Source: CAVONV01 sp963697355
GTDB taxonomy: Bacteria; Acidobacteriota; Vicinamibacteria; Marinacidobacterales; DATDRI01
Length of the DNA stretch: 64,000 bases
Direction: 5' to 3'
Assembly: GCA_963697355.1 (NCBI GenBank)
Contig: CAVONV010000023.1
Location: 1,302,001-1,366,000 of the forward strand
The position numbers and the translations under genes were made by a program. Shown in pieces: positions 42,536 through 50,712 of this stretch. The notes below the pieces were generated by a model that was given only the letters and a program-made list of their open reading frames with translations, was not told the origin of the DNA and made no database searches. Position 1 is the first letter of the stretch. Each line of letters begins with the position of its first letter.

Positions 42536-42574
42536 AATATAGCCATAATATAGCTATAATGTAGCCATAACATG
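42531..42574. promoter_or_regulatory. Four tandem 11-bp operator repeats
   Basis: Four copies of GCCATAATATA and close variants (GCTATAATGTA, GCCATAACATG) run head to tail at 42531, 42542, 42553 and 42564. The period equals about one helical turn, so a repressor could bind each copy on the same face. The array overlaps the RelE start codon and contains TATATT-like -10 elements on the minus strand. It is the likely autoregulatory operator of the RelE-Phd module. Confidence 0.7.
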
Positions 42575-42605
42575 GCCAGAAGTCAATGGTGGTGCTTTTC
42601 CGTGT

Positions 42606-42673
42606 GTCTCACAGCGGCTTGAGCGGCGGCGCAATCGATTACCAGATCGCGCCGGTCCAACGCGGAGTTAGAC
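42606..42673 (-). other. attC-like site after hicA
   Basis: Reading the minus strand, GTCTAAC (42667-42673, fitting RYYYAAC) begins 9 bases after the hicA stop. GTGAGAC (42606-42612, one mismatch to GTTRRRY) closes the site, and an inner hairpin CGGCGCGATC/GATTGCGCCG lies at 42627-42654. The outer boxes are complementary at six of seven positions. This is the layout of an integron attC site, but no integrase is present in the window and the match has not been scored with a model. Confidence 0.35.
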
Positions 42674-42682
42674 AGGCCTTTC

Positions 42683-42874
42683 CTACTTGGATATTTCGGG
42701 GACCGATAGACCGCGACAAAGCTTCCACGCAAGCCTGTTGGATATCTCGGTGTGCGGAGGAACAGCTTCTACTTCGCCTGTTTTGGGATTGCACCAGAGT
42801 GAATGTGAACTGCCTTAGCGCTTGAGGTAGCAACCGTGCTTCCGAAGGTGACGAAGCAGGTCGCTTCGCTTCAT
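42683..42874 (-). pseudogene. hicA: HicA toxin gene with one in-frame stop
   Basis: The ATG at 42874 overlaps the hicB stop. The frame reads MKRSDLLRHLRKHGCYLKR, then a TAA at codon 20 (42815-42817), then GSSHSLWCNPKTGEVEAVP and PHTEISNRL to a TAG at 42683-42685. HicA proteins have exactly this pattern (LKREGSSHSLW), with the catalytic His in GSSHS, so one GAA to TAA substitution interrupts an otherwise perfect 63-residue toxin. HicA is an mRNA interferase with a double-stranded RNA-binding-like fold. A sequencing error cannot be excluded. Confidence 0.8.
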
Positions 42875-43086
42875 CTGACCGTGACCTTTTCCCGGATCGC
42901 GTCGGGCGGTACACCGCGCAAACCATCTTCTCGACGGTCCTCGAGAATCAAGACGATAGCCTCGGATAGACTACTTAACGCTTCTTCTTTGGTTCTGCCC
43001 TGGCCATTGGCCCCGGGGTTCTCCGGGCAATATGCCACAAACCATTCGTGGTCCCGTTCTACAACGGCCGTGAATTCATTTGCCAT
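42871..43086 (-). CDS. hicB: HicB-type antitoxin
   Basis: The 71-residue protein has the short HicB fold: FTAVVERDHEWFVAYCPENP, GANGQGRTKEEALSSLSEAI. HicB neutralises HicA. The start ATG at 43086 has GGAG about 7 bases upstream. The stop overlaps the hicA start, so the genes were coupled. The toxin downstream appears inactivated by a nonsense codon. Confidence 0.9.
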   Translation of the reverse strand: MANEFTAVVERDHEWFVAYCPENPGANGQGRTKEEALSSLSEAIVLILEDRREDGLRGVPPDAIREKVTVR

Positions 43087-43139
43087 GATGAAACTCCAAG
43101 CTTTCGCCCTTCTTCAATATGCCCCTTTTTGACTCCTCT

Positions 43140-43213
43140 GTCTAACCAGTTGAACTGAGCTGCGGACGGGCACCCTACCATCGGCCTTCCGTGACCGGTC
43201 CGTCAGCTTCAAC
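43140..43213. repeat. attC-like imperfect hairpin upstream of hicBA
   Basis: GTCTAAC (43140-43146) is followed by an arm (43149-43167: GTTGAA, CTGA bulge, GCTGCGGAC) that pairs with 43198-43213 (GTCCG, T bulge, CAGCTTCAAC) around a 30-base loop, giving 15 pairs with asymmetric bulges. The minus strand reads GTTAGAC, fitting GTTRRRY. The opposite outer box (GGGAACC) does not match, so the site is incomplete. The arm belongs to a repeat found also at 49483 and 50627. Confidence 0.4.
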
Positions 43214-43372
43214 GGGAACCGGGCCTTACAACCAGGGAAGAAAGCTGAGGGAGCCAAGCGGTTGCGGGGCTTTGCCGGCCCATTCGCCGCAACTGAAGCG
43301 GAGAGAGTCCTGTCGTGCACCCCGCCCAGGCAACCTTACCGCGCGCGCCAACGTCAAACGCATTGGGAGGAC

Positions 43373-45859
43373 ATGGCCATGTCATCACGGCTCTGGTCGG
43401 TGTGGCACGACATCCGGTTCGGTGGACGGCAGCTCAGACGATCCCCCGGTTTTTTCGCGGCCGCCGTGGCCACGCTGGCGCTCGGCATCAGCGCCAACAC
43501 CGCGATGTTCAGCGTGCTGTACGGCGTCCTCCTCAAGCCGCTGCCCTTCGATCAGCCCGAGCGGCTCGTCAGCGTCTGGAACACGGCGCCGCGCATCGGG
43601 TCGACACGCATGGTGCTCGCACCCGCGCAGTACTTCACTTACCGCGAGGAGCATCGCGCGTTCGAAGACCTAGCGGTTTGGCGTGAAAGGTCGGCCAGGT
43701 TGACCGGGACCGGAGACCCGGTGGTCATTCCGACACTGATGGTCACCGACGGTTTCCTGTCGATCTTGCGCGTCCAGCCCGTCCTCGGTCGTCGGTTCAG
43801 TCGGGAAGACGATCAGCCCGGCGGTCCATCGCGGGTGATGATCACCTACGGGTGCTGGCAGCGGCGATTCGGCGGCGACACGCGCGTCGTCGGCCGTCAG
43901 GCGACCATCGACGGCACGCCGCGGGAGATCATCGGCGTTCTACCGCAGCACTTCAAATTCCTGGAGACCACGGCGGAGATGCTGGTTCCGCTCGGTTTCG
44001 ACCGCGCGGACACGCGTATTCAGGACTTCAGCTACCGCGGCTTGGCGCGTTTGAAGCCCGGGGTGACGCTGGAACAGGCCGCGAGCGACGCGGCGAGGAT
44101 GCTGCCACTCGTTCCGCAGAAGTTCGCCATGCCGGACGCCCTGAGCCCGACTTGGTTCCAAGATGCGAAGATGGGGCCCGATGTGCACCTGTTGTCGCAG
44201 GACGCGACGGGCGACGTTGGGAGCGTGTTGTGGGTGCTGATGGGAACCATCGGCATGGTGATGCTGATCGCTTGCGCCAACGTCACGAATCTCTTCCTCG
44301 TCCGCGCCGAAGGCCTTCGCCAGGAGTTGGCCATCCGCGCTGCGCTCGGCGCCGGGCGGGGTCGCCTCGTACGCACGTTGCTCTCCGAGAGCGTGATGCT
44401 CGGCCTCTCGGGTGGTGTGGTGGGCATTGCGCTCGCCGCAGCAGCCATCCGCGTCGTGCGGGCGATGGCTCCCGCTGCCCTGCCGCGGGTGACCGAGATC
44501 GGTCTCGATTCCACCGTGGTCGCCTTTGCGGCGGTGCTCTCGGTAGCGGCCGGCCTGCTCTTCGGCCTGGTTCCCGCGCTGAAGGTCGCGTCGTCGCCGC
44601 CTCTGGCGGCGCTCAGGGATGGTGGCCGCACCGGCAGCGACAGCCGCGACCGTCACCGCACGCGCAACGCGCTCGTGGTGACGGAGATTGCGCTGGCGCT
44701 GGTGCTGCTGATCTCGTCGGCGCTGATGATCCAGACGTTCCAGGCGCTTCGGCGAGTGGACCCTGGCTTCACGCGCGGTGACGAGGTGCTCACCGCGGGG
44801 CTCTGGATCCCTCCCAGTCTCGCTTCAGGGGGCGAGCAGGTGCTGCGACAACATCAGGAGCTCATTCGCCGCATCGAGGGCGTGTCCGGCGTTCAGTCGG
44901 TCGGTCTGGGGTCCTGGATCTCGATGAGCGGCAGGGGGCAGGGCAATCCGCTCCTGGTGAAGGACCTCCCACTGGCACAGGGGCAGGCTCCGCCGTCCCG
45001 CAAGATGAAGTGGATTCTTCCCGGCTACTTCGAGACGATGGGCACCCGGCTGGTGGCGGGGCGCCAGATGACATGGGACGACGTCCTCGGGTATGCACCA
45101 GTCGTCTTGATCAACGAGCGCCTGGCGCGTGAGTTGTGGCGCACGCCCGCGGCGGCACTCGGCAGGTTCGTGAGGGAAAGCGAGACAAGCCCCTGGCGCC
45201 AGGTCATCGGCGTCGTGGGCAACGAGCATCTCAACGGCCTCGCACAAGAGGCCCCACCCATCGTGTACTACCCGAGCCTGGTCGAGAACTTCTTCGGCCT
45301 GAAGACGGTGTGGCAGCGGTGGATGGTCTACGCGATTCGATCGACGCGCACCGGTTCCCCGGCGTTCACGAAGGAAATCCAGCAGGCGGTCTCGTCGGTC
45401 GACCCGAACATTCCGCTGGCCAACGTGCAAACGCTCGAGCAGATCATGACGGAGTCAATGGCGCAGACCTCGTTCGCGCTGGTGATGCTCGCTACCGCAG
45501 CAGGGGTGTCACTTTTGCTGGGTGTTGTCGGCATCTACGGCGTCATCGCCTACGTCACGATGCGGAGGTCACGCGAGGTCGGGATTCGCGTAGCGCTGGG
45601 CGCGAAGGCGAGCGACGTCACCCGCCTGTTCGTGCGGCACGGCTTGATGCTGGCCGGCCTGGGAGTCGGCCTTGGCGTCGGGGTAGCGATGGCGTTGTCA
45701 CAGCTGATGGCGTCGATGCTCTTCCGTGTCAGTGCCACCGATCCCATCACCTATGCGGTGGTGTCGGCCGGCCTGGCGGCTGTCACCGCCCTGGCAGCCT
45801 ACCTCCCATCACGCCGTGCCGCCCGCGTGGATCCGATGGTGACGATGCGCGCCGAGTAA
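43373..45859 (+). CDS. ADOP/MacB-type ABC transporter permease
   Basis: The 828-residue polytopic protein is built from two MacB_PCD-FtsX halves: an N-terminal helix after RQLRRSPGFFAAAVATLALG, periplasmic domain, three helices (about residues 280-420, LIACANVTNLFLVR), a second signal-like helix (LVVTEIALALVLLIS), a second periplasmic domain and three C-terminal helices (VASMLFRVSATDP). This doubled architecture is the acidobacterial duplicated orphan permease (ADOP) family, usually without an adjacent ATPase; none is seen here. ATG 43373 has GGGAGG 5 bases upstream. Its visibly higher G+C compared with flanking small genes is compatible with a different history. The substrate is unknown. Confidence 0.93.
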   Translation: MAMSSRLWSVWHDIRFGGRQLRRSPGFFAAAVATLALGISANTAMFSVLYGVLLKPLPFDQPERLVSVWNTAPRIGSTRMVLAPAQYFTYREEHRAFEDLAVWRERSARLTGTGDPVVIPTLMVTDGFLSILRVQPVLGRRFSREDDQPGGPSRVMITYGCWQRRFGGDTRVVGRQATIDGTPREIIGVLPQHFKFLETTAEMLVPLGFDRADTRIQDFSYRGLARLKPGVTLEQAASDAARMLPLVPQKFAMPDALSPTWFQDAKMGPDVHLLSQDATGDVGSVLWVLMGTIGMVMLIACANVTNLFLVRAEGLRQELAIRAALGAGRGRLVRTLLSESVMLGLSGGVVGIALAAAAIRVVRAMAPAALPRVTEIGLDSTVVAFAAVLSVAAGLLFGLVPALKVASSPPLAALRDGGRTGSDSRDRHRTRNALVVTEIALALVLLISSALMIQTFQALRRVDPGFTRGDEVLTAGLWIPPSLASGGEQVLRQHQELIRRIEGVSGVQSVGLGSWISMSGRGQGNPLLVKDLPLAQGQAPPSRKMKWILPGYFETMGTRLVAGRQMTWDDVLGYAPVVLINERLARELWRTPAAALGRFVRESETSPWRQVIGVVGNEHLNGLAQEAPPIVYYPSLVENFFGLKTVWQRWMVYAIRSTRTGSPAFTKEIQQAVSSVDPNIPLANVQTLEQIMTESMAQTSFALVMLATAAGVSLLLGVVGIYGVIAYVTMRRSREVGIRVALGAKASDVTRLFVRHGLMLAGLGVGLGVGVAMALSQLMASMLFRVSATDPITYAVVSAGLAAVTALAAYLPSRRAARVDPMVTMRAE

Positions 45860-46142
45860 GGAAGACTCTGTAAGCCATTCAAGAAAGTGATGTACCCAGG
45901 AGGGTTAGCCCCTTGCCTTAGCGGGTCGGGTAGCCTAGCGTTCAACGCGTGGCTCTGTGATGCAACAATTTAGGGGCGTCCTCCTATGTCTATGATCAGG
46001 ATGGTTTCCACGCCGGAACCCTCGATACCACTTGTTCCGGCCTGTTTTGGATTCGGGGAGGCGACCTGGAGCAGCCGAATCGTTCAGGCAGATGTGGATT
46101 CCACTGGTTGGAGACACGTCCTGGGACGGTTGAGGTATATGC

Positions 46143-47285
46143 TCAGCGGCACCAGTCTTTTAGAGCAACGTCGCGAATCGCATCGAGGTAGTCAAAACCG
46201 TAGTCATGAGATCCAGGCCGCCGTGCCATGCCAGGCTCAACGGCAGTACCTTCGTACCATTCATTGAAGGTGGTGATGAACACGATGCGTCCAAGTTTTT
46301 CGCTAAAGCGCCCCCACATCGGCAGGCTGCGAGCACGACACATACTCTGCCGGAACTCATGCTTCGTACCGGTCAGCCTTCCATGGCCTTCTCGGAAATC
46401 CTTGTACGCCGGAAATACCTGGGGATAGAACGGCACGGACTCCGCCCAATCGCGAAAGACAGGCTCCGCCTCGCGCGTCATGTACTGCAACGCCGATTCG
46501 CCGTCGGCTACCGCCGTGTGCGTGTACATATTGTAGGCCGTGTACGCGTCGAAGAGCAGCTTCCGAGGGCCCACGTCATAAACGTTGGGTGCGGTAACCG
46601 GATGACGGTTCGGACCGAAGTAAGCGACGTCGGCCACAATGTGCACCGGCTGCGGTGCCAACGTTGCACGAATCATGTCGGCGAAGCCCGGGGGGAGGTT
46701 CCGGTAGTTCCTCACCAGATAAAGGTAGAGCATCGCTTTGCCATCAATGTTGAAGTGATTTGGGAAGCGTTCGTAATAGTTCGTCCGTAGGTAGGAGAGA
46801 TCGTCAAAAAACCGGGATCGGACAGACTCCGACGAGAAGTCGATGCTCTTCTCCCCATCAGTGCGACCTTGCAGGTTTGTCCGCGACTCGTAGAGAATCG
46901 CCAACTTGACCTTCCTCGGTTCGGTTGCCGCCAAGACCTTTTGAAGATTGATATCGGTCCTGCTCCCCTGACCCATCCAAGACAAAACGAGCACGTCGAT
47001 GCCGAACGTTTCGGCCCATTCGAGATGGCGTTTGAAGATCTCGGGGTCGTCACTGCCGTACAGCCGCAACGCGCGCGGGCCGTCGATACCGTAAGGACGC
47101 GCCGGCTCCGCGTCCCAATCGTGTTCCCAATCTTCGGCCACGTACCAAGGGTAGTAGAACGCAGCGAATAGATCTCGCTGTTGAAGTTGAGCTTCCGCCT
47201 CGGAATCGCTAGTAGCCGCGAACGCGCTACTACCGAAACCAGCAGCGATGAGCAGAAAAAACGTTACAGAAATCTTGCGATACAT
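46143..47285 (-). CDS. Exported glycoside hydrolase family 99-like protein
   Basis: The 380-residue protein has a signal peptide (MYRKISVTFFLLIAAGFGSSAFA) and a (beta/alpha)8-type domain with FYYPWY near the start, WMGQG in the middle and FNEWYEGTAVEP near the end, motifs found in GH99/GH71-like enzymes acting on alpha-mannosides or alpha-glucans. In GH99 the two glutamates near the C-terminal half take part in catalysis; E in FNEW and EP in TAVEP are candidates. The start at 47285 is chosen for the signal peptide, although no Shine-Dalgarno is obvious and an earlier start at 47411 is in frame. No sugar-utilisation genes surround it. Confidence 0.8.
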   Translation of the reverse strand: MYRKISVTFFLLIAAGFGSSAFAATSDSEAEAQLQQRDLFAAFYYPWYVAEDWEHDWDAEPARPYGIDGPRALRLYGSDDPEIFKRHLEWAETFGIDVLVLSWMGQGSRTDINLQKVLAATEPRKVKLAILYESRTNLQGRTDGEKSIDFSSESVRSRFFDDLSYLRTNYYERFPNHFNIDGKAMLYLYLVRNYRNLPPGFADMIRATLAPQPVHIVADVAYFGPNRHPVTAPNVYDVGPRKLLFDAYTAYNMYTHTAVADGESALQYMTREAEPVFRDWAESVPFYPQVFPAYKDFREGHGRLTGTKHEFRQSMCRARSLPMWGRFSEKLGRIVFITTFNEWYEGTAVEPGMARRPGSHDYGFDYLDAIRDVALKDWCR

Positions 47286-47878
47286 CACATCACATGCCGC
47301 GAATCGCCGTCCCGCTTCATCCGGGTGAGCGTCGGTCGCGCCAACAGCGGATCTGCGAGCTACCGGCGTGACAACCGCAGTGACACCTACGAACGGAAGT
47401 GCGCCCAGCAACTTCGTAATGAACTCCCAAATTGTAAGGACCTTGGCTCGCCTTATTAGAGCAAAAACGAGCTGGTTGTCAAGCCGGGGCGGGTGCGGAG
47501 GAGCGGGGTGGGGCGGGGTCGAGGCTGTGGGAATCGTCGACGTGTATGGCGCCCGGCGTCTTTCAGCTTCAATACTCCACGCGTGTCAGACGGTGCAGTT
47601 CGCCTTCGTTTACGGCCCTCAGAACAACCCTGAGGGGGAGTCGAACCCCCGTCTTCGCCGTGAAAGGGTGAAATCTGACGGGGTTCAGTTGCTCCCTATA
47701 TGCTCGCTGAGCCAGTTTGGGGATGTTCTTGAGACGAGATTCTATCGGCTTCGAAATCCCACCCCGCGAAAAAAAACGCACCGTGATGCGTAAACCGGTC
47801 GTGGCGTGGGCCTCCTTAAACGTTTCATGATTTCTACCCTCCTATAGTCTCGTTGCCTTACGACGATCAGCTTGCCGG
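47286..47878. other. Intergenic region with tRNA fragment and leader remnant
   Basis: The stretch contains the tRNA-Glu-like 3' half at 47627-47667. At about 47820-47850, on the minus strand, it contains AGGAGGGTAGAAATCATGAA, a near copy of the 5' region of the exported gene starting at 53182, followed by an unrelated short frame. It looks like a decayed or recombined copy of that leader. No complete gene was seen. Confidence 0.45.
47627..47667 (-). pseudogene. 3' half of a tRNA-Glu (TTC)-like gene
   Basis: On the minus strand the anticodon loop CCTTTCA, then CGGCG, a variable loop, a perfect T arm (GGGGG-TTCGACT-CCCCC) and a seven-base acceptor strand TCAGGGT are present. The 5' half does not pair: neither an ACCCTGA acceptor nor a D arm is found upstream, and the 5' anticodon stem is mismatched. 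A preserved tRNA 3' half is the typical footprint left by site-specific integration of a mobile element. Confidence 0.55.
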
Positions 47879-48364
47879 CTAGTTGCTGCTACCGCTGAAG
47901 ACAGCATGCTTCCATTCACCATTCAATTTCTTCAACACACTGATGTACTTCCCATCAACTTCGACCTGACCCTCAGAACCTTCTGTGACTACGTGATAAG
48001 TACCAAGGATGTACGCCATGTCACCCGAAGTGGAGATCTCCAATTCTTCAATCTCCCAATTGATAGAAACGAGTACCTTGAAAAACTCCTCCATGAGGGG
48101 ACGCTGTGCTGCCCGACCTGCGATTGGCGGGACGTTTGGCTCGTGTGCTACATGGTCTTCGGCAAGGCTGCCCAACACTGCTTCGAGGTCCTTGTTGTTG
48201 TATGCCTCCATGTCTCTCTTGTCCAACTCCCTAATCGCTGCTTCCTCAGCCTGTAGGTCGACCGCAGGTTCGGGGGTGGCTTCTGGCTCAGCCTGTGGAG
48301 CACAAGCCGACAGCAACATGAATGAAAGACAGACTACTCCTGAAAGAATGACTAGATACTTCAT
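47879..48364 (-). CDS. DUF4440/SnoaL-like lipoprotein
   Basis: The 161-residue protein has a lipoprotein signal (MKYLVILSGVVCLSFMLLSAC; lipobox LSAC) and a proline/glutamate-rich linker, then a DUF4440/SgcJ-type NTF2-like domain (IRELDKRDMEAYNNKDLEAV, YILGTYHVVTE, YISVLKKLNGEWK). NTF2-like cone folds bind small ligands or act as isomerases; no catalytic residue can be assigned. It is anchored in the membrane or outer membrane. Its leader is almost identical to that of the protein starting at 53738, although the mature domains differ. Confidence 0.85.
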   Translation of the reverse strand: MKYLVILSGVVCLSFMLLSACAPQAEPEATPEPAVDLQAEEAAIRELDKRDMEAYNNKDLEAVLGSLAEDHVAHEPNVPPIAGRAAQRPLMEEFFKVLVSINWEIEELEISTSGDMAYILGTYHVVTEGSEGQVEVDGKYISVLKKLNGEWKHAVFSGSSN

Positions 48365-48435
48365 GTAAGACCCTCTCCCTTAATTGCTGGCCGATGAAAA
48401 TGTTGGATGTGTTTCCCTCCAAGGACCGCCTCTTC

Positions 48436-49182
48436 TCAATACGGCAGCGCCGTGTAGACGGCTCCCTGGACCAGGCCGCTGCGTTCGTCGAGAGGGCCTT
48501 CCGCGTTGCGGAAGTTGATCGCCACATCGTCGCCTCCCTGGTTCGGCCACGAGCGGTAGACGCCAAAGTGGAGCACCGCCACGGTGCCTCCCGACGTGCC
48601 GCTGAGGGCGATAAGCTGGCTCTGCTCGACCCGTTCCCCTTCTTGGACGACGACGCTGTGTTGAACCAAATGCGCATACATGGCCGTCGTGCCGTCTTCG
48701 TGCTGGATGAACATGTGATTATTGTGGGAGCCAACTCGGTCATCATCTGCGTAGGTGTCGACGACTCGCCTCACAGTCCCGGAGCGTGAGGCCACGACCG
48801 GGTCGCCGAAGGGGATCGTAAAGTCGTATGCGAGCTGGTTGTCTCGGCCATGGTTCTGCGGGCCACAGTAGGTCTGCAGGAGCGAGTACGAGGCTCCGAC
48901 CGGAAAGGGAAGGACGTAGGCCGAAGTTGCCGGGTCGCCGAACACGGCCCGCGTCAGGCACTGGTCCCGTATGGACTGCTGGGGTGCTGTAGATGATGTG
49001 GGTGCCGTGGGATTGTCGCCGCACCCGAGCGGAACGACCGATGCCGCGACCAGGATCGAAGCGACCGCGAGACAAGAAACGGCGCGACGGGAAGACCTTG
49101 GGTCCAGTCTGCCAGCCAGCGGCTCAACTTGACAGCACCGGATGTGTTGACCCAGCTCATCGAACGGGCGACCTCTTCTCAT
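48436..49182 (-). CDS. M23-family (LytM) metallopeptidase-like lipoprotein
   Basis: The 248-residue protein has a long N-terminal region, then a lipoprotein signal (VASILVAASVVPLGC) and an M23 domain: NHGRDNQLAYDF and IPFGDPVVASRSGTV, HNNHMFIQHEDG, YAHL, and VLHFGVY. The zinc ligands would be the His and Asp of NHG...YDF and the His of LHFGV. M23 peptidases cut peptidoglycan cross-links, but degenerate members act as activators. The ATG at 49182 has GAGG 6 bases upstream; a later GTG would give a more usual lipoprotein leader. Confidence 0.82.
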   Translation of the reverse strand: MRRGRPFDELGQHIRCCQVEPLAGRLDPRSSRRAVSCLAVASILVAASVVPLGCGDNPTAPTSSTAPQQSIRDQCLTRAVFGDPATSAYVLPFPVGASYSLLQTYCGPQNHGRDNQLAYDFTIPFGDPVVASRSGTVRRVVDTYADDDRVGSHNNHMFIQHEDGTTAMYAHLVQHSVVVQEGERVEQSQLIALSGTSGGTVAVLHFGVYRSWPNQGGDDVAINFRNAEGPLDERSGLVQGAVYTALPY

Positions 49183-49545
49183 TTCGAACCTCTAGATCGA
49201 AGGGCTGGCCAACGAGCCGAGCGACCTCAAGTAGTTAGACGAGCTCAGCGGTCCATTAGGTTTGTCGTGTGGGGGATGATAGAGCGGGGACATTTTAGAG
49301 GGTTGGACTCGTCATAATGCATTGGGCTCATTTGGGACCGGCCTGTTGCTGTTCGGGGCAACCGATGGGATTATGCCGTCTCTCCTGCGTGAAGATCGGG
49401 GTCTCGATAAACCTCACAATTTGACCATGCGCCAATAGCGTACACGATGCAAGACTCTGAGAAAAACTAGTATCCGTATCACCAGTTGAACTGAGCTGCG
49501 GCGTCTTCAGTTGGCTCCGCGCGATTCTTATATCGTCGGTTGTTG
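49183..49545. other. Intergenic region with a copy of the CAGTTGAAC repeat
   Basis: About 360 bases without a convincing gene. It holds the dispersed repeat CAGTTGAACTGAGCTGCGG at 49483-49501, identical to that at 43147 and continuing with CGTCT to 49506, 40 bases beyond the downstream hicB stop. Confidence 0.45.
49483..49506. repeat. Dispersed 24-bp repeat, copy 2
   Basis: The first 19 bases are identical to the attC-like arm at 43147-43165. The full 24 bases match the copy at 50627-50650 with one mismatch. It lies just downstream of the minus-strand hicB. Confidence 0.6.
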
Positions 49546-49758
49546 TTACGCGAACTGGAGCCTACGGCCTTTTGGTGAGGGGATGGGGTCGCCGTATTCC
49601 TTGGCTGTCTCAATCCAGAGATCCATCGCTTCCCGAATGTTGGATAGGGCCTCATCTTGGGTTGGTCCGTGCGCCATGCAACCGGGGAGTTCTGGTACCT
49701 CGGCGACAAAGGCTTTGTCTTCGTCGCTCCAGAAGATGATGATCTCATACTTATGCAT
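49546..49758 (-). CDS. hicB: HicB-family antitoxin
   Basis: The 70-residue protein has the HicB core YEIIIFWSDEDKAFVAEVPE, LPGCMAHGPTQDEALSNIRE. The ATG at 49758 (HKYEII) is preferred to 49779 because the domain starts there. It overlaps the HicA gene upstream by eight bases. It acts as antitoxin to HicA, possibly by masking its catalytic His. Confidence 0.9.
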   Translation of the reverse strand: MHKYEIIIFWSDEDKAFVAEVPELPGCMAHGPTQDEALSNIREAMDLWIETAKEYGDPIPSPKGRRLQFA

Positions 49759-50011
49759 CGTCGATTTCCCCCAATCCATAGCGAAGAATAACGTTCCTTA
49801 CCTGCTTCACCTGGTAAGGTTTGGCCTTGTTGTTGTCACGCTGAAGATTGACCTTCTCTTCCACCCCTCGCCTTCGGAAGATGTGGTGACTCCCTCTGAT
49901 ACGGACCTCAAATCCGAGATTCTGCAGCAAAGAACAGAGGTCATTGAAGGCAATACTGGCATCAGATCGCCCTTCAAGAACTCTGCGGAGTGTTTTCCTG
50001 TGATCACCCAC
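49751..50011 (-). CDS. hicA: HicA-family toxin
   Basis: The 86-residue protein has an N-terminal helical extension and the HicA dsRBD-like fold: FNDLCSLLQNLGFEVRIRGS, HHIFRRRG with the catalytic His, INLQRDNN-type strand and YQVKQVRNVILRYGL. It is upstream of and coupled to hicB; unlike the copy at 42683 this toxin frame is intact. Confidence 0.88.
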   Translation of the reverse strand: MGDHRKTLRRVLEGRSDASIAFNDLCSLLQNLGFEVRIRGSHHIFRRRGVEEKVNLQRDNNKAKPYQVKQVRNVILRYGLGEIDDA

Positions 50012-50171
50012 TACTGTTATTCTACGATGCCTTGGCTAAGCGCACAAAACGATCTAACCAGCGCGGCTAACGACTCTTCAGCTTCCGTACTCTAGATGTC
50101 CGCAAAAAGGGCATAAGGGAGAGATCTATCTCTTGGCAAACGGGGCCTGACAAGAGTGGGGTTGCCTCTTG

Positions 50172-50504
50172 ATGCGTGCATCTAAGAAAAAGCGACTCGA
50201 ATCAAAGGGATGGAAAGTCGGCACTGCCGCCGAATTTCTCCGGCTCGCGCCAGAAGAGTCTGCATACATTGAACTCAAGCTCAAGTTAGCTGACAGTCTC
50301 CGCAGGAAACGACAACGTCGGAACTTGACCCAGGTGGAACTTGCAACCCTTGTAAGCTCCAGTCAATCTCGAATCGCAAAAATGGAATCTGGTGATCCGT
50401 CTGTCTCTATCGATCTACTTGTGCGCTCTCTTTTGGCGCTTGGAGCCTCGAATAAGGAACTTGCCAAGATTATCAAAGAACCCCTTGTCGCGACGTCCAA
50501 GTAA
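50172..50504 (+). CDS. XRE-family transcriptional regulator (antitoxin-like), orphan
   Basis: The 110-residue protein has an HTH in its second half (LADSLRRKRQRRNLTQVELA, TLVSSSQSRIAKMESGDPSV) as in XRE-type antitoxins. ATG 50172 or the preceding TTG 50169 may start it. A short upstream frame ends at 50172 and would be coupled to it, but encodes nothing recognisable as a toxin. It is the only plus-strand gene in this minus-strand stretch. Confidence 0.8.
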   Translation: MRASKKKRLESKGWKVGTAAEFLRLAPEESAYIELKLKLADSLRRKRQRRNLTQVELATLVSSSQSRIAKMESGDPSVSIDLLVRSLLALGASNKELAKIIKEPLVATSK

Positions 50505-50626
50505 CGAGTCTGTAGAACAACCCAAACGCCGCGTTCTGGATGACCTGATCTCGCACGCGAAGGCGGCCTCTCGTACCGAAATAGGGCCACCTATGAGGCC
50601 CCTTCGACCTTTTCCTACAGACTCAA

Positions 50627-50650
50627 CAGTTGAACCGAGCTGCGGCGTCT
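50627..50650. repeat. Dispersed 24-bp repeat, copy 3
   Basis: CAGTTGAACCGAGCTGCGG followed by CGTCT differs from copy 2 at one base. On the minus strand the adjacent GTTGAGT fits GTTRRRY. It lies about 65 bases downstream of the minus-strand membrane-protein gene. Confidence 0.55.
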
Positions 50651-50712
50651 CCGTTCACAGCCCGCGCCGTCTGCTCCACGTCAGCTAGATGCGGTGTCAG
50701 CCCCAAGGACGC

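Noticed and set aside
43140..43170. tRNA-like D-arm sequence (GCAGCTCAGTT...GGTTAGA on the minus strand)
   Set aside because: It recalls a tRNA 5' half, but no anticodon arm, T arm or acceptor pairing follows, and the same motif recurs as a dispersed repeat.
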